DNA of 64,000 bases from an uncultured Pseudomonadota bacterium (GCA_903921325.1 CAIXPL010000019.1:248001-312000); one strand, 5' to 3'; shown: positions 24,374-33,820, numbered from the stretch's first letter. Numbers and translations are program-made. Notes: generated from the letters alone by a model not told the origin.

Positions 24374-25918
24374 TCAGAGATTGGGTTCGTTGCTGTTGGA
24401 ATGCAATTCGGGTTCGGCGCGCGTGCGCAGCAGTGCGGGCACCGGACTGCTGCGGTAGCCCGCGCTGCGGGGGGCGGCTGCACGTTGCGGATTGGCAGGT
24501 CGCGGCGAGTTGGCCGGACGTTGCCCGTTGCCCGGCACACCCGCCGTGCGGGCAGGTCTGGCATCGTCGCGCCGCGGACCATTGGTCCGTGCGCCCTCGG
24601 CGCGCTGGCCGCTGAAGCGTGTGGCATCTCCACGAGTGCCAGCTCCGCGTCCGCCAGCGCCGCGCGGTTCACCGGACCGGCCCGGTCCGCCGCGCACATC
24701 GACAGGGCGCGGATCGGCCGTATCGCGCACCGCCACGAAGCCTTCGATCGGCCGCACGGGAATGGCGCGCTTCAACAGGTTCTCGATCGCGGTGAGTAGC
24801 GATCGATCTTCGTTTGACACCAGGGACACCGCCTCCCCGGATGCACCGGCCCGCGCCGTGCGACCGATGCGATGGACATAGTCCTCGGGCACATTGGGCA
24901 GGTCGTAGTTCACCACGATCGGCAGTTGGGCAATGTCGATGCCACGGGCGGCCACATCAGTCGCCACTAGGGCCGTCACCTCGCCGTCCTTGAACCGGTT
25001 CAGGGCGCGCTGGCGCTGGTTCTGGCTCTTGTTGCCATGGATCGCATCGGCCGTGATGCCGTCTTTTTCAAGCAGTTCAGCCAGCCGGTTGGCGCCGTGT
25101 TTGGTCTTGCAGAACACCAGTACCTGATTCCAGCCGCGGCTGCGAATCAAATGCGCGAGCGCCTGCCGCTTGCTGTCCTTGTCGACCCGATGTGCGCTTT
25201 GCGTCACCATTGAAGCGGTCGCATTGCGGGGTGCCACTTCAATCGATACCGGATCGCGCAGAAAACTCGACGAGAGCGTGCGGATTTCGGGTGAAAACGT
25301 GGCCGAGAACAACAGCGTCTGGCGAGCCCGCGGCAGCAGCGCAAGGATGCGCTTGATGTCATGGATGAAACCCATGTCGAGCATGCGGTCGGCCTCATCG
25401 AGCACCAGAAAGGACACCGCTGACAGATCGATCGATCGCTGCGACAGGTGATCGAGCAGCCGGCCCGGGGTGGCCACCACGATGCGCGGCCCGCGGCGCA
25501 GGGCGTCAAACTGGCCGCCCATGCCCACACCACCGTAAATGGCAGCTGAGCGTATGCCCAGGTACTTGCCATAGGTGCGGATGGATTCTTCGACCTGCAC
25601 GCACAGTTCGCGAGTCGGGGTCATCACCAGCGCACGCACCGTGCGCGGCTTCTCGGGCGGCAGCGCGGCAAGCGCCTGCAGCATGGGCAGGGTGAAGGCC
25701 GCAGTCTTGCCAGTGCCGGTCTGCGCGGCACCGAGCACATCGCGACCGGCAAGAACGGCCGGAATGCCTTTGGATTGAATCGGGGTGGGCGTGTCATAGC
25801 CCGCTTCGGCGAGGGCACGCAGCAACTCGGGGCGCAGGCCCAGAGCGGCGAATTGTGAATCGGACGCCACGGCAGTCGAGCCGATGGCGGGGGACTGGCG
25901 CACGGAATCCGTGGCCAC
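24374..25918 (-). CDS. rhlE: DEAD-box ATP-dependent RNA helicase (RhlE-like)
   Basis: RNA helicase of 514 residues. The Q motif is in [26 protein letters not shown]. Motif I AQTGTGKT, Ia PTRELCVQ, Ib [50 protein letters not shown] and [12 protein letters not shown] are all present. The last ~110 residues are an Arg/Gly/Pro-rich RNA-binding tail. The coordinates use a GTG at 25918, but no ribosome site precedes it. An AGGAG motif lies six bases before an in-frame ATT at 25937-25939, so translation may start there instead (521 residues, beginning with [11 protein letters not shown]). It is probably an assembly or decay helicase in the cytoplasm. It precedes the RRM gene. Confidence 0.92.
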   Translation of the reverse strand: MATDSVRQSPAIGSTAVASDSQFAALGLRPELLRALAEAGYDTPTPIQSKGIPAVLAGRDVLGAAQTGTGKTAAFTLPMLQALAALPPEKPRTVRALVMTPTRELCVQVEESIRTYGKYLGIRSAAIYGGVGMGGQFDALRRGPRIVVATPGRLLDHLSQRSIDLSAVSFLVLDEADRMLDMGFIHDIKRILALLPRARQTLLFSATFSPEIRTLSSSFLRDPVSIEVAPRNATASMVTQSAHRVDKDSKRQALAHLIRSRGWNQVLVFCKTKHGANRLAELLEKDGITADAIHGNKSQNQRQRALNRFKDGEVTALVATDVAARGIDIAQLPIVVNYDLPNVPEDYVHRIGRTARAGASGEAVSLVSNEDRSLLTAIENLLKRAIPVRPIEGFVAVRDTADPRPVDVRGGPGRSGEPRGAGGRGAGTRGDATRFSGQRAEGARTNGPRRDDARPARTAGVPGNGQRPANSPRPANPQRAAAPRSAGYRSSPVPALLRTRAEPELHSNSNEPNL

Positions 25919-25939
25919 GAGAGGTGAGGCGGTGGTAAT

Positions 25940-26379
25940 AACGATCTCCTGGTGTCGGCCTGCGCGCGCGACAAGAGTCGCTCGAGAACCGGTCAGGCAA
26001 ACGCTGTGCTACATGGAAGGATGCTTCGGGTAACCCGGACACTGCGCGAAGACGGCTGACGCCGATGCAGACTGGGAAATCAGGCGCCGGGGATCAGAAA
26101 CCACCGGGCACGAGAACCGAACGGGAAGCGGGAGCACGAACCGGAAAAGCGCACATCACACACCTCACAGACCGAGTCTACACGGATTAGCCTGACGCCG
26201 CCGGGATTTTTGCGCCGCAACATGTCTTTCTGTCACGGATTGAACCGCATCAGCGGCCGCTTCATATATCCTCGCGCGGCAGCCAAGGGTGCACACGACA
26301 CCCAGGTAAATCGGTGGCCAGCGGTGCCTGCAGTCAAAAAAGCGGTGCCCGGGTGCCACCCCATCAGGAGGATGTCGCA
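25940..26379. promoter_or_regulatory. Divergent spacer, helicase / MFS transporter
   Basis: About 440 bases between diverging genes, the longest gene-free stretch in the window. For the rightward gene, TTGAAC (26240-26245) and CATATA (26263-26268) at 17-base spacing are a weak candidate promoter. The part nearest the helicase is a long putative leader rich in GAACCG/GAAGCGGGAG-type words but without a repeat or hairpin I could define. No small gene was recognised. Confidence 0.35.
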
Positions 26380-27687
26380 ATGAGCAGTGCAATTCAGGGG
26401 CCGGAGGACTACACCGAGCGCGAACGCAACTTCGTCACGTGGTCAGCCGTACTCGGATACGGGTTTGATTTCTACAACCTGATCATCATGGCCTTTCTGC
26501 TCACGCCCATCCAGCACACCCTGGGCATGACCTTGGCGCAAAGCGGCCTGGTGGTCTCGCTCACCCTGGCCGCTTCGGTTCTGGGCGGGGTAAGCATCGG
26601 TTGGCTCGGCGACAAGATCGGTCGTAAAAATGCGCTGCTGGCAAGTCTCGCGCTGCTCGCCGGCGGCTCAATCCTGTCGGCATTTTCCTGGGATTTCGAA
26701 TCCCTCATGTTTTTTCGCGTCCTGACCGGCATCGGTGTCGGTGGCGAATGGGGCGCGGGCGTGGTGCTGTTGAATGAAGTCTGGCGCAGCCACGGTCGCG
26801 GCACCGGGTCGGGCCTGGTGCAGGCTATGTCGGCCGCCGGCACCGCATTGGCCGTGGTGGTCGCCACCTTTGGCCTCGCGCAATTCGGTGAAGCGCAGTC
26901 CTGGCGCTTTGCATTGCTGGTCGGTGGTATCCCGGTGTTCCTGATGATCTTTGTGCGCGCCAAGATGCCCGAATCGCGCCTGTGGCTCGAATACGAGCGC
27001 CTGCGCAAAGAGAATCAGCTGCCCGATGAGAAGCGCCAGGAAAAATCCGCGCTGGTAGAGATCTTTCGCGGGGCGTCGCTCCGCTATTTTCTGCTCGGTG
27101 CGCTGATGTGCGGCTGCTATGTGGTGTCCTACCAGGCGATCACCATTTTCATGCCAACCCTCATTATTCGTGATCTGGGTGGAAACCCGGGCGTCGTGCG
27201 CAGCGTCACCTTGATCTGGTGCATTTTTTCTGCGATCGGACTATTCAGCGGCGGTTGGTTGAGTGATCGCTTTGGACGCAAGGGGGCGGTGGTGAGCGCC
27301 ACGCTGGTTTGTATCGTGGGCTACCTTGCGTTTCTGCTCTTGGGCAAGACGCCCTACCCGGGATCGGTACTCGGCTGGAGTCTGTTCTGGTGCTATGCGC
27401 TGTGGGGACTGGGACAAGGCTCGATCGGTGTCTTTGGGCCTTGGTTTGCCGAACTCTTTCCAGTCGAATTGCGCTCAACCGGCACGTCCGTCACGTTCAC
27501 CGCCGGGCGCATGGTGGGGGCCGTGATGCCCTATCTGGTGCCACAGATCGCGGCCAGCCTGCATGACCTTTTTACCGCCATGATGTTCGGCGTGGCCGGC
27601 GCGATATTGAGCCTGACATTTGCGCTATTCCTGCCCGAGACAGCAGGGCGGCGGTTTGCCGTGATTGAAGGCAAAGAGCGCACCTGA
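26380..27687 (+). CDS. MFS transporter, metabolite:H+ symporter (sugar/aromatic-acid type)
   Basis: Twelve-helix major facilitator carrier of 435 residues in the inner membrane. The first cytoplasmic loop GWLGDKIGRKNALL and its counterpart GWLSDRFGRKGAVV carry the conserved Asp-Arg-x-Gly-Arg-(Lys) pattern. GEWGAGVVLLNEVW in helix 4-5 is typical of MHS/AAHS carriers that take up benzoate- or dicarboxylate-like acids. The ATG at 26380 is preceded by AGGAGG. It converges on a TctC-type receptor gene with 13 bases between stops. Substrate is inferred to be an organic or aromatic acid from the neighbourhood. Confidence 0.9.
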   Translation: MSSAIQGPEDYTERERNFVTWSAVLGYGFDFYNLIIMAFLLTPIQHTLGMTLAQSGLVVSLTLAASVLGGVSIGWLGDKIGRKNALLASLALLAGGSILSAFSWDFESLMFFRVLTGIGVGGEWGAGVVLLNEVWRSHGRGTGSGLVQAMSAAGTALAVVVATFGLAQFGEAQSWRFALLVGGIPVFLMIFVRAKMPESRLWLEYERLRKENQLPDEKRQEKSALVEIFRGASLRYFLLGALMCGCYVVSYQAITIFMPTLIIRDLGGNPGVVRSVTLIWCIFSAIGLFSGGWLSDRFGRKGAVVSATLVCIVGYLAFLLLGKTPYPGSVLGWSLFWCYALWGLGQGSIGVFGPWFAELFPVELRSTGTSVTFTAGRMVGAVMPYLVPQIAASLHDLFTAMMFGVAGAILSLTFALFLPETAGRRFAVIEGKERT

Positions 27688-27700
27688 TCGCCTGCGAGAC

Positions 27701-28702
27701 CTATTGCTGTTGCATGCCAGCCGCGCGGGCGATGGCACCCATGCGCACTGCCTCGCTCGCGATCAACTGGCGAAACTCCTCCGCTGTGCTGGCGGCCGGC
27801 TCGAATCCCAACTGGGCAAAGCGCTCGCGCAGATCGGGCCGTTCAAGGGATTTGACCGTGGCGGCCTGGACCTTGCCAATCGCCTCGGCGGGTGTATTGG
27901 CCGGTGCGAGCAGACCGAACCACGCGGTCATGGCATAGCCCGGCAAGCCGGCTTCAGCAATGGTCGGCACACCGGGCAATTGCGGCGAGCGCTTGCTCGA
28001 GGTCACCCCGAGCGCACGCAGACGCCCGCCATTGATGAAACCAATGGCCGCCGGAATGTTGTCAAAGGTCATCTGGATCTGGCCGGCCATCAGGTCCTGT
28101 AGCGAGAGCGCTGAGCCCTTATAGGGCACGTGCTGAAAGTGCGTGCCGGCCATTTGGTTGAACATCTCGGCCGCAAAGTGCCCGCTCGCGCCATACGAGG
28201 GCGTGCCGTAGAACATCGGTGCCGGGTGAGTGTGTGCATAGTCGATCAGCTCCCGTACGCTATTGACAGGCAAGGCAGGGTTCACCACCAACACGTTGGC
28301 GGCATGTGCGACCAGCGCGATCGGTGCAAGGTCAGTCTGCGGGTTGTACGGCAGGTCTTTGCGCAACAGCGGTGTCGTCGCCAGCGTGAGCCCGCTCATC
28401 AACAAGGTGTAGCCATCCGCGGCCGATCGCACAACCGCTTCCTCACCCACCGACGTACTGGCAGCCGGCCGGTTCTCGACGATGATCGGCTGACCGAGCA
28501 GTTCGCTCAGTTTCGGGGTCAGTGTGCGGGTGATGATGTCGACCGTGCCACCGGCTGCGGTTGGCACGATCATTCTGATTGGCCGGGTCGGATAGTCGGC
28601 CCGCGCGGCCGTGGCCGCGAGCAAGACCGCACCCAGACTCGCCAGGCTTAATAGAAACGCATGCGCTGGGCCGTGGGTTCGAGCGAGTACTTTGGGTTTC
28701 AT
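27701..28702 (-). CDS. Tripartite tricarboxylate/Bug-type periplasmic receptor (TctC family)
   Basis: Second Bug/TctC receptor in the window, 333 residues. A signal peptide covers residues 1-36 (FLLSLASLGAVLLAATAARA, cleavage near ARADYP). Hallmarks: PTRPIRMIVPTAAGGTVDI, PIIVENRPAASTSVGEEAV, FQHVPYKGSALSLQDLMAG and LPGVPTIAEAGLPGY. It starts at the ATG at 28702; the longer open frame above it is upstream spacer. It is divergent from an MFS gene, and a perfect 24-base palindrome lies between them. It is clearly distinct from the receptor at 7543. Confidence 0.9.
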   Translation of the reverse strand: MKPKVLARTHGPAHAFLLSLASLGAVLLAATAARADYPTRPIRMIVPTAAGGTVDIITRTLTPKLSELLGQPIIVENRPAASTSVGEEAVVRSAADGYTLLMSGLTLATTPLLRKDLPYNPQTDLAPIALVAHAANVLVVNPALPVNSVRELIDYAHTHPAPMFYGTPSYGASGHFAAEMFNQMAGTHFQHVPYKGSALSLQDLMAGQIQMTFDNIPAAIGFINGGRLRALGVTSSKRSPQLPGVPTIAEAGLPGYAMTAWFGLLAPANTPAEAIGKVQAATVKSLERPDLRERFAQLGFEPAASTAEEFRQLIASEAVRMGAIARAAGMQQQ

Positions 28703-28740
28703 ATGCCCTACTGTACCCGAGATCGAAAAATCAATCCTCA

Positions 28741-28764
28741 CCCATGCCAGCGCGCTGGCATGGG
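28741..28764. promoter_or_regulatory. Perfect 24-bp palindrome in divergent spacer (candidate operator)
   Basis: CCCATGCCAGCG followed directly by CGCTGGCATGGG, a perfect palindrome with 12-base arms and no spacer. It lies 38 bases above the TctC start and about 100 bases before the MFS start, a usual place for a dimeric repressor or activator site. Confidence 0.55.
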
Positions 28765-28863
28765 TAGCCCAACACCCGCTAGCGCACAGGATGCCGTGCA
28801 GCGCGTCACCCAAGCGGGCGATGCTATGCTGCGCACCTTGACGAATGATCGTGGAGCCCACGC

Positions 28864-30207
28864 ATGGCCACCTCTGACGCCTCTCTGCCACACGCCGGAC
28901 AGCCTTGGTATCGATCGCTGACCCGCGCCCAGTGGAACACACTGGCGGCCTCCAATCTGGGCTGGATGCTCGACGGCTACGAAACCTATGCGCTCATTCT
29001 GTGCGCCGTGCCCGCCCTGCGCACCCTGCTCGATCCGTCTGAACTGAGCCGCCTGCCTGTCTACGCCGGCCAGGTATTTGCCATCACGCTGCTCGGCTGG
29101 GGCATTGGCGGCATCATCGGCGGCATCGTCGCCGACTACATCGGCCGCAAGCGCACCATGCTGTATGCGATTGCTGCGTATTCGCTGCTCACCGGACTGA
29201 GCGCCTTTGCGCAGGACTGGTCACAGTTTGCGCTGTTGCGCTTCCTCGCCGGACTGGCCATCGGCTCGGAGTGGGCCACTGGCAGTTCGATGATGGCCGA
29301 GGTGTGGCCTGACAATGCCCGTGGCAAGGGTGCCGGTTTGATGCAATGCGGCCTCGGCATCGGGTTTTTCATTGCCTCGGCAGTCTGGGTATTTGTCGGG
29401 CCGAGCGGTGCCGATGCCTGGCGCACCATGTTTCTGATCGGCGTGCTGCCGGCCTTTGTGACCTTGTGGATCCGCCGCGCCATCGACGAGTCAAGCCTGT
29501 GGGAGCGCAGCGATGCGCGCCGGCGCGAAGCGATCAAGCGGCGTGATCGTGGCGAGACACTCGGTGAGGCCGATCAGGCGCTGTCGCGCTTTACCTTCAC
29601 CGCCCTGTTTGCCGATCGCTCGACACGGGCGCAGACCGTCAAAGTGTTTTTGATGTCGCTCACCACCACAGTGGGCTTCTGGGCCATATCAACCTGGGTG
29701 CCGCCCTTTGTTGCGTCAATGGCGGGCAAGGCGGGACTGGTGGCCGCGCAGTGGGCACCTTACGCGGGCATGGCCTACACCACCGGCTCGATCCTGGGCT
29801 ATGCAAGCTTTGGCTTTCTGGCCGACCGATTTGGACGCCGCCCGGTGACCATGACCTACTTTGCGCTCGCCTTGTTGCTCACCCCGGTGCTTTTTTTGTG
29901 GACCACCGATCCGTACTGGCTGCTGTTCTTCGCTGCAGTCAACGCCTTCTTCAGTAATGGGCAGTACACCTGGATGCCGGTCTGGCTGCCTGAGCTCTAT
30001 CCGACCCGGATGCGCGCCACCGCCATGGCCTTTGCGTTCAATGCGCCGCGCCTGATCGCCTTCCTTGGCCCGATACTGGCAGGCCAGATGATTGCTACGC
30101 TCGGTGGCTTTGGCCGGGCCGCGATGACCATCGCGTCGATTTATGTACTTGGCTTCGTTGTTGCCCTGTTTGTACCCGAAACGCGCGGCAAGTCATTACC
30201 CGAATAA
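28864..30207 (+). CDS. MFS transporter, metabolite:H+ symporter type
   Basis: Twelve-helix carrier of 447 residues. NLGWMLDGYETYALIL in helix 1, the loop VADYIGRKRTML, SEWATGSSMMAEVWP and the second-half loop FLADRFGRRPVTM are typical of the MHS/sialate-type symporters. The central loop between helices 6 and 7 is long and charged (ARRREAIKRRDRGET). The ATG at 28864 has GGAG seven bases upstream. It is followed by the genes of a molybdenum hydroxylase on the same strand, so it may import that enzyme's N-heterocyclic or aldehyde substrate; this is inference. Confidence 0.9.
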   Translation: MATSDASLPHAGQPWYRSLTRAQWNTLAASNLGWMLDGYETYALILCAVPALRTLLDPSELSRLPVYAGQVFAITLLGWGIGGIIGGIVADYIGRKRTMLYAIAAYSLLTGLSAFAQDWSQFALLRFLAGLAIGSEWATGSSMMAEVWPDNARGKGAGLMQCGLGIGFFIASAVWVFVGPSGADAWRTMFLIGVLPAFVTLWIRRAIDESSLWERSDARRREAIKRRDRGETLGEADQALSRFTFTALFADRSTRAQTVKVFLMSLTTTVGFWAISTWVPPFVASMAGKAGLVAAQWAPYAGMAYTTGSILGYASFGFLADRFGRRPVTMTYFALALLLTPVLFLWTTDPYWLLFFAAVNAFFSNGQYTWMPVWLPELYPTRMRATAMAFAFNAPRLIAFLGPILAGQMIATLGGFGRAAMTIASIYVLGFVVALFVPETRGKSLPE

Positions 30208-30283
30208 ACCGACCCGCCGTACCCTGCCAGGGCCGCCTGCTTGCACCATGCAAAACTCGCCGTGCGACGTGACACTTTCAAAA

Positions 30284-30315
30284 GGCGTGCTGCGTTCCGT
30301 GGAACGCAGCACGCC
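30284..30315. promoter_or_regulatory. Long perfect inverted repeat upstream of the molybdenum hydroxylase genes
   Basis: GGCGTGCTGCGTTCC and GGAACGCAGCACGCC flank a central GT, giving 15-base arms. As RNA it would form a 14-pair stem with a CGUG loop, but there is no T tract after it. It lies 76 bases after the MFS stop and 54 bases before the next start, so it could end transcription of the carrier gene or be an operator for the three hydroxylase genes. Confidence 0.55.
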
Positions 30316-30368
30316 GCAATGTGCATGTGACGCTGAGCCTCGCCCCGCCCCCCCAAGGAGCCCGTTGC

Positions 30369-31241
30369 GTGACCCCTTTTGAACTACTGGAACCACAAAC
30401 CCTGCCTGAAGCATTGGCGCTGCTATCAGACGACGATGCCGGGATCCGCCCGATTGGCGGCGGAACAGCCTTGATGCTGATGATGAAGGCGGCGGTCCTC
30501 GCGCCGACCCGTCTGGTCAGTTTGCGCGGACTGCAGGGCACGCTCGGCAGCATTGCGATGACAGCCGATGGCGCACTGCACCTGGGTGGCCTGGCAAGCT
30601 TGAGCGCACTCGAGCATTCGGCCCTGGTCGCGCAACACGCGCCAGTCATCACCCGGGCAATGACGCACCTGTCCAATGTCAGGGTGCGCAATGTGGCCAC
30701 GGTCGGTGGCGCGCTCGCGCATGCCGATCCGCATATGGACCTGCCGCCGGTGCTCGCCGCACTGGACGCGCGTGTCCAGATCGCCGGCCCGCTGGGCACA
30801 CGCGAACTCACCATTGATGAACTGATCAGCGGCTATTACGAGACCGCACTCAAGCGAAACGAAATCATTACGGGGGTGCAGATTCCGGCCTCAGCGGGTC
30901 GTGCTGCCGGGCGGTGCGCCGCGTATCTGAAATGCACCACCCGCGCCGCCGATGACTGGCCGGCCCTTGGTGTCGCGGTGAGTTTTCTGTATTCCAATCG
31001 AACGATCAGCGACGCGCGTGTCGTGATCGGCGCGGCGACCGATCGCCCGACCCGGGCACGGGCTGCCGAGGCGCTTCTTAGCCAAAGTATGGGTGATGCG
31101 ACGACGTTACAGAAGGCCGGCGACGCCCTTGCCGCTGAAGTGCAATTCACCACAGATGCGCAGGGTTCAGCCGCCTACAAGCGGCAACTTGCACGGGTAC
31201 ACCTCGGGCGGGCAGTCAACGCCGCGCTGGCGCAAACCTAG
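30369..31241 (+). CDS. Molybdenum hydroxylase FAD-binding (medium) subunit, CoxM/CutM family
   Basis: FAD subunit of 290 residues of a xanthine-dehydrogenase-type three-subunit enzyme; it passes electrons from the iron-sulfur subunit to an acceptor. The FAD-binding segments are IRPIGGGTALML near residue 35 and RNVATVGGALAHADPHMDLP near residue 112, as in CutM. The start is the GTG at 30369, with AAGGAG eight bases upstream. The next gene (large subunit) starts 162 bases later, after a palindrome. Gene order is medium-large-small. Confidence 0.88.
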   Translation: MTPFELLEPQTLPEALALLSDDDAGIRPIGGGTALMLMMKAAVLAPTRLVSLRGLQGTLGSIAMTADGALHLGGLASLSALEHSALVAQHAPVITRAMTHLSNVRVRNVATVGGALAHADPHMDLPPVLAALDARVQIAGPLGTRELTIDELISGYYETALKRNEIITGVQIPASAGRAAGRCAAYLKCTTRAADDWPALGVAVSFLYSNRTISDARVVIGAATDRPTRARAAEALLSQSMGDATTLQKAGDALAAEVQFTTDAQGSAAYKRQLARVHLGRAVNAALAQT

Positions 31242-31358
31242 GGTTGCGTCGAGCGCCCACGATCAGTCGCCACGATGCAATACCGCTCTATTGAATCGGA
31301 AATGACGGGCCAATTGCGCCAGGGGGGCTTGTCCCGCACGCATCAACGGCAGCACACC

Positions 31359-31380
31359 ACGCCGCTCAGCTGAGCGGCGT
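31359..31380. promoter_or_regulatory. Perfect 22-bp palindrome before the large-subunit gene
   Basis: ACGCCGCTCAG joined to CTGAGCGGCGT, an uninterrupted palindrome 23 bases before the large-subunit ATG and overlapping where the mRNA leader would be. It could be an operator or an RNA hairpin that modulates translation; the ribosome site AAGGA lies just after it. Confidence 0.5.
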
Positions 31381-31403
31381 CGCAGATAGAAGGACGACAC
31401 ACG

Positions 31404-33692
31404 ATGGATGCCAAGGTCATCAAGGAAGAGCAAATCGGGCGCTCGGTACCGCGCATGGAAGGTGCGGCCAAGGTCACCGGACGCGCCGAATACATCCACA
31501 ACATCCGATTGCCAGGCGTACTGCACGGCAAGATGTTCCGCAGCCGCATTGCCCATGGCCGCATTGTGTCGATCGACACGAGCGCGGCACGCGCCGTAGC
31601 CGGTGTGCATTCGGTGGTCACCGGTGAGGATATCCAGCGGCTGATTGCCGAACCCTATTACGGGCCGGCGTTTCACGATCAGCCGGTGCTCGCCCTGCAC
31701 AAGGTGCGCTATGTCGGGGAGCCCGTCGCCGTGGTCCTCGCAACTGACCCGCATGTGGCTGAATATGCTGCCGGCCTGATCACTGCGCAGTACGAAGAAC
31801 TCCCGGCAGTGTTCAACGAAGTGGAAGCAGCCACCTCGCCGATTCATGTCCATGATGAATTGAAACCCGCGATCACGTTTCCCGACCTGAAACATCTCAA
31901 GGGTAAGCGCGGCACCAATATCGCGCTTGATTACAAGCTGCGCCGCGGCGACGTCGAGGCGCAGTTTGCCAGCGCCGCTCATGTGTTTGAACATGAGTTT
32001 CATACGCAGCACATCATGCATACCCCGTTCGAGCCCTTTGTTGCCCTGGCCGAACCGATGGACGATTCCATCACCATCCACACCTCGACGCAGATGCCCG
32101 CCTATGTGCGCCTCGAGATCGCACGGTTGCTCGGCTGGCCGGAGAACAAGGTAAAGGTGCGTACCGCCTGGCTCGGTGGCGGCTTCGGTGCCAAGGTATA
32201 TGTCAAGATCGAACCGATGGTAGTGGCCCTTGCACTGCTCGCGCGGCGACCGGTCAAGATGTCGCTCACCATGGAAGAGCAGTTCTATGTCATCGGCAAG
32301 CATGCAACGACATTCCGCATCAAGAGCGCCGTGACAGCCGATGGACGCATCAGTGCGCGCAAGTGCGAGGTGTTCTGGAACGGCGGTGCCTATGCCGACA
32401 TCGGCCCGCGGGTGTCGCAAAAATCCGGTTTCACCTCGACCGGCCCTTACCGCATCGAACACGCGCAGATCGATTCAGCCGAGATCTACACCAACCTGCC
32501 ACCGGCCGGTGCGTTTCGCGGTTTTGGCATTCCGCAACTGGTGTGGGCCTACGAGAGCCATACCGACATCATTGCGCGTGCCCTGAACATCGACCCGCTT
32601 GAATTTCGTCGTCGCAATATTCTGCGCGAAGGTGATGAACACCCCACCGGCACCGCGATGCGCGATGCCGAATTCGAAGAAGTGCTGGTGCGGATCTCCG
32701 CGCGCATGGGCTGGGACCAACCGTTTGATCGTGGCACCGGCACCAAGCGGCGCGGGCGTGGCATCGCTATCGGCGTGAAAGCCTCGATCGCACCGACCAC
32801 CTCGTTTGCACTGGTCAATGTGTCGGCTGATGGCAGTGCGGTACTTTTTTGCAACACCATCGATATGGGCCAGGGCTCCAATACCTCGATGGCACAGTTG
32901 GTGGCCCAAGTACTGGGCACTTCGAGCGAACGCGTCCGCGTCACTCAGGCCGATACCGATGTCACCCCGTTTGACATGGGCACGCTCGGTTCACGGTCCA
33001 TGTTTCACATGGGCCATGCCGTGCGTCTGGCCGCCGAACATGCCCGCGAACAGCTCGAAGCCTTGTGCGCCGAGACCGGGATCGAGTATCAGGACGAACA
33101 CTCGATTGCCCAGGCGTTTCGCAAGAAATTCGGCATGCAGGCGGGCAACATCTTTGGCGTTGGCCATTACACCTCGCGCTACCAGCCTGCCGATCACGAC
33201 ACCGGCATGTCGAAGGAAATCACGCCGTTCTGGATGATCGGCGGCACCGGCATTGAACTGGAAGTCGACACCGAAACGGGCCATGTGACGATTCTGCGCA
33301 TGGTCAACGTGGTGGATGCCGGACGCGCGGTCAATCCCCGCGTCGTGGATACCCAGATCTCGGGGGCGGCGCTGATGCAAATGGGCGCAACGCTCAGTGA
33401 AGAGATGGTCTTCAACGAAGGTGAACTCACCAACCCGTCACTTGCCTTCTACAAAATCCCCGGCATGCGCGACATGCCGGTGGCGATCGAGAACGAAGCG
33501 CTGGAAGCCGAGACGCGCAGCGGTCCGTTTGGGGCCAAAGGGGTGGGCGAATCGGGCACTTTTGGCGTGTCACCTGCGATCGCCAATGCGATTGATGATG
33601 CGATTGGAGTGCGTCTGTATTCGCTGCCCCTGACGCCTGAGGCGATTTATCGCGGGATTTGCGCAGCCCGCGGCGAACCGCTCGTTGATTGA
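31404..33692 (+). CDS. Molybdenum hydroxylase large (molybdopterin-binding) subunit, CoxL/XdhA family
   Basis: Catalytic subunit of 762 residues that would hydroxylate an aldehyde or N-heterocycle at the Mo-molybdopterin site. Motifs in order: IGRSVPRMEGAAKVTGRAEY at the N-terminus, the LGGGFGAK segment near residue 257, AGAFRGFGIPQ near 372, the second cofactor loop MGQGSNTSMAQ near 493, and GPFGAKGVGESG near 713 with the catalytic Glu. The active-site loop AFRGFG lacks the Cys of true CO dehydrogenase, so CO is not the substrate. Start ATG at 31404 follows AAGGACG. It is transcribed with the medium and small subunits. The substrate is unknown; the neighbouring UbiD and flavin monooxygenase genes suggest an aromatic pathway. 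Confidence 0.9.
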   Translation: MDAKVIKEEQIGRSVPRMEGAAKVTGRAEYIHNIRLPGVLHGKMFRSRIAHGRIVSIDTSAARAVAGVHSVVTGEDIQRLIAEPYYGPAFHDQPVLALHKVRYVGEPVAVVLATDPHVAEYAAGLITAQYEELPAVFNEVEAATSPIHVHDELKPAITFPDLKHLKGKRGTNIALDYKLRRGDVEAQFASAAHVFEHEFHTQHIMHTPFEPFVALAEPMDDSITIHTSTQMPAYVRLEIARLLGWPENKVKVRTAWLGGGFGAKVYVKIEPMVVALALLARRPVKMSLTMEEQFYVIGKHATTFRIKSAVTADGRISARKCEVFWNGGAYADIGPRVSQKSGFTSTGPYRIEHAQIDSAEIYTNLPPAGAFRGFGIPQLVWAYESHTDIIARALNIDPLEFRRRNILREGDEHPTGTAMRDAEFEEVLVRISARMGWDQPFDRGTGTKRRGRGIAIGVKASIAPTTSFALVNVSADGSAVLFCNTIDMGQGSNTSMAQLVAQVLGTSSERVRVTQADTDVTPFDMGTLGSRSMFHMGHAVRLAAEHAREQLEALCAETGIEYQDEHSIAQAFRKKFGMQAGNIFGVGHYTSRYQPADHDTGMSKEITPFWMIGGTGIELEVDTETGHVTILRMVNVVDAGRAVNPRVVDTQISGAALMQMGATLSEEMVFNEGELTNPSLAFYKIPGMRDMPVAIENEALEAETRSGPFGAKGVGESGTFGVSPAIANAIDDAIGVRLYSLPLTPEAIYRGICAARGEPLVD

Positions 33693-33741
33693 TCGCACGT
33701 CAGAGGGCATACCGGACTGCGTACCAGTCCGCATGCCGGAT

Positions 33742-33776
33742 TGATTGCTGAACTGAATGTTGCACTGATTGCTGAA
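33742..33776 (+). repeat. TGATTGCTGAA direct repeat after the large-subunit gene
   Basis: TGATTGCTGAA occurs at 33742-33752 and 33766-33776, 24 bases apart. Related words (GATTGATC at the stop codon, AATTGATCGG, CGATTGAACG) fill the rest of the 128-base spacer. They resemble the GTTGATTGATC stop context of the upstream gene, like other junction repeats in this window. Confidence 0.5.
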
Positions 33777-33820
33777 TTGATCGGTCGATAGACTGCCGAT
33801 TGAACGCCTGGAGCTTGACC

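Noticed and set aside
30284-30315. Classical Rho-independent terminator
   Set aside because: The stem is strong but no run of T follows on either strand.
31263-32462. A 399-codon minus-strand open frame opposite the molybdenum hydroxylase large subunit
   Set aside because: The plus strand encodes clear CoxL motifs through the same bases; the minus product is His/Arg-rich without a family.
33693-33820. A complete mini-ORF chain between the large and small hydroxylase subunits
   Set aside because: The chain of frames ends in TAG rather than on the small-subunit start, so only the sequence repeat is reported.
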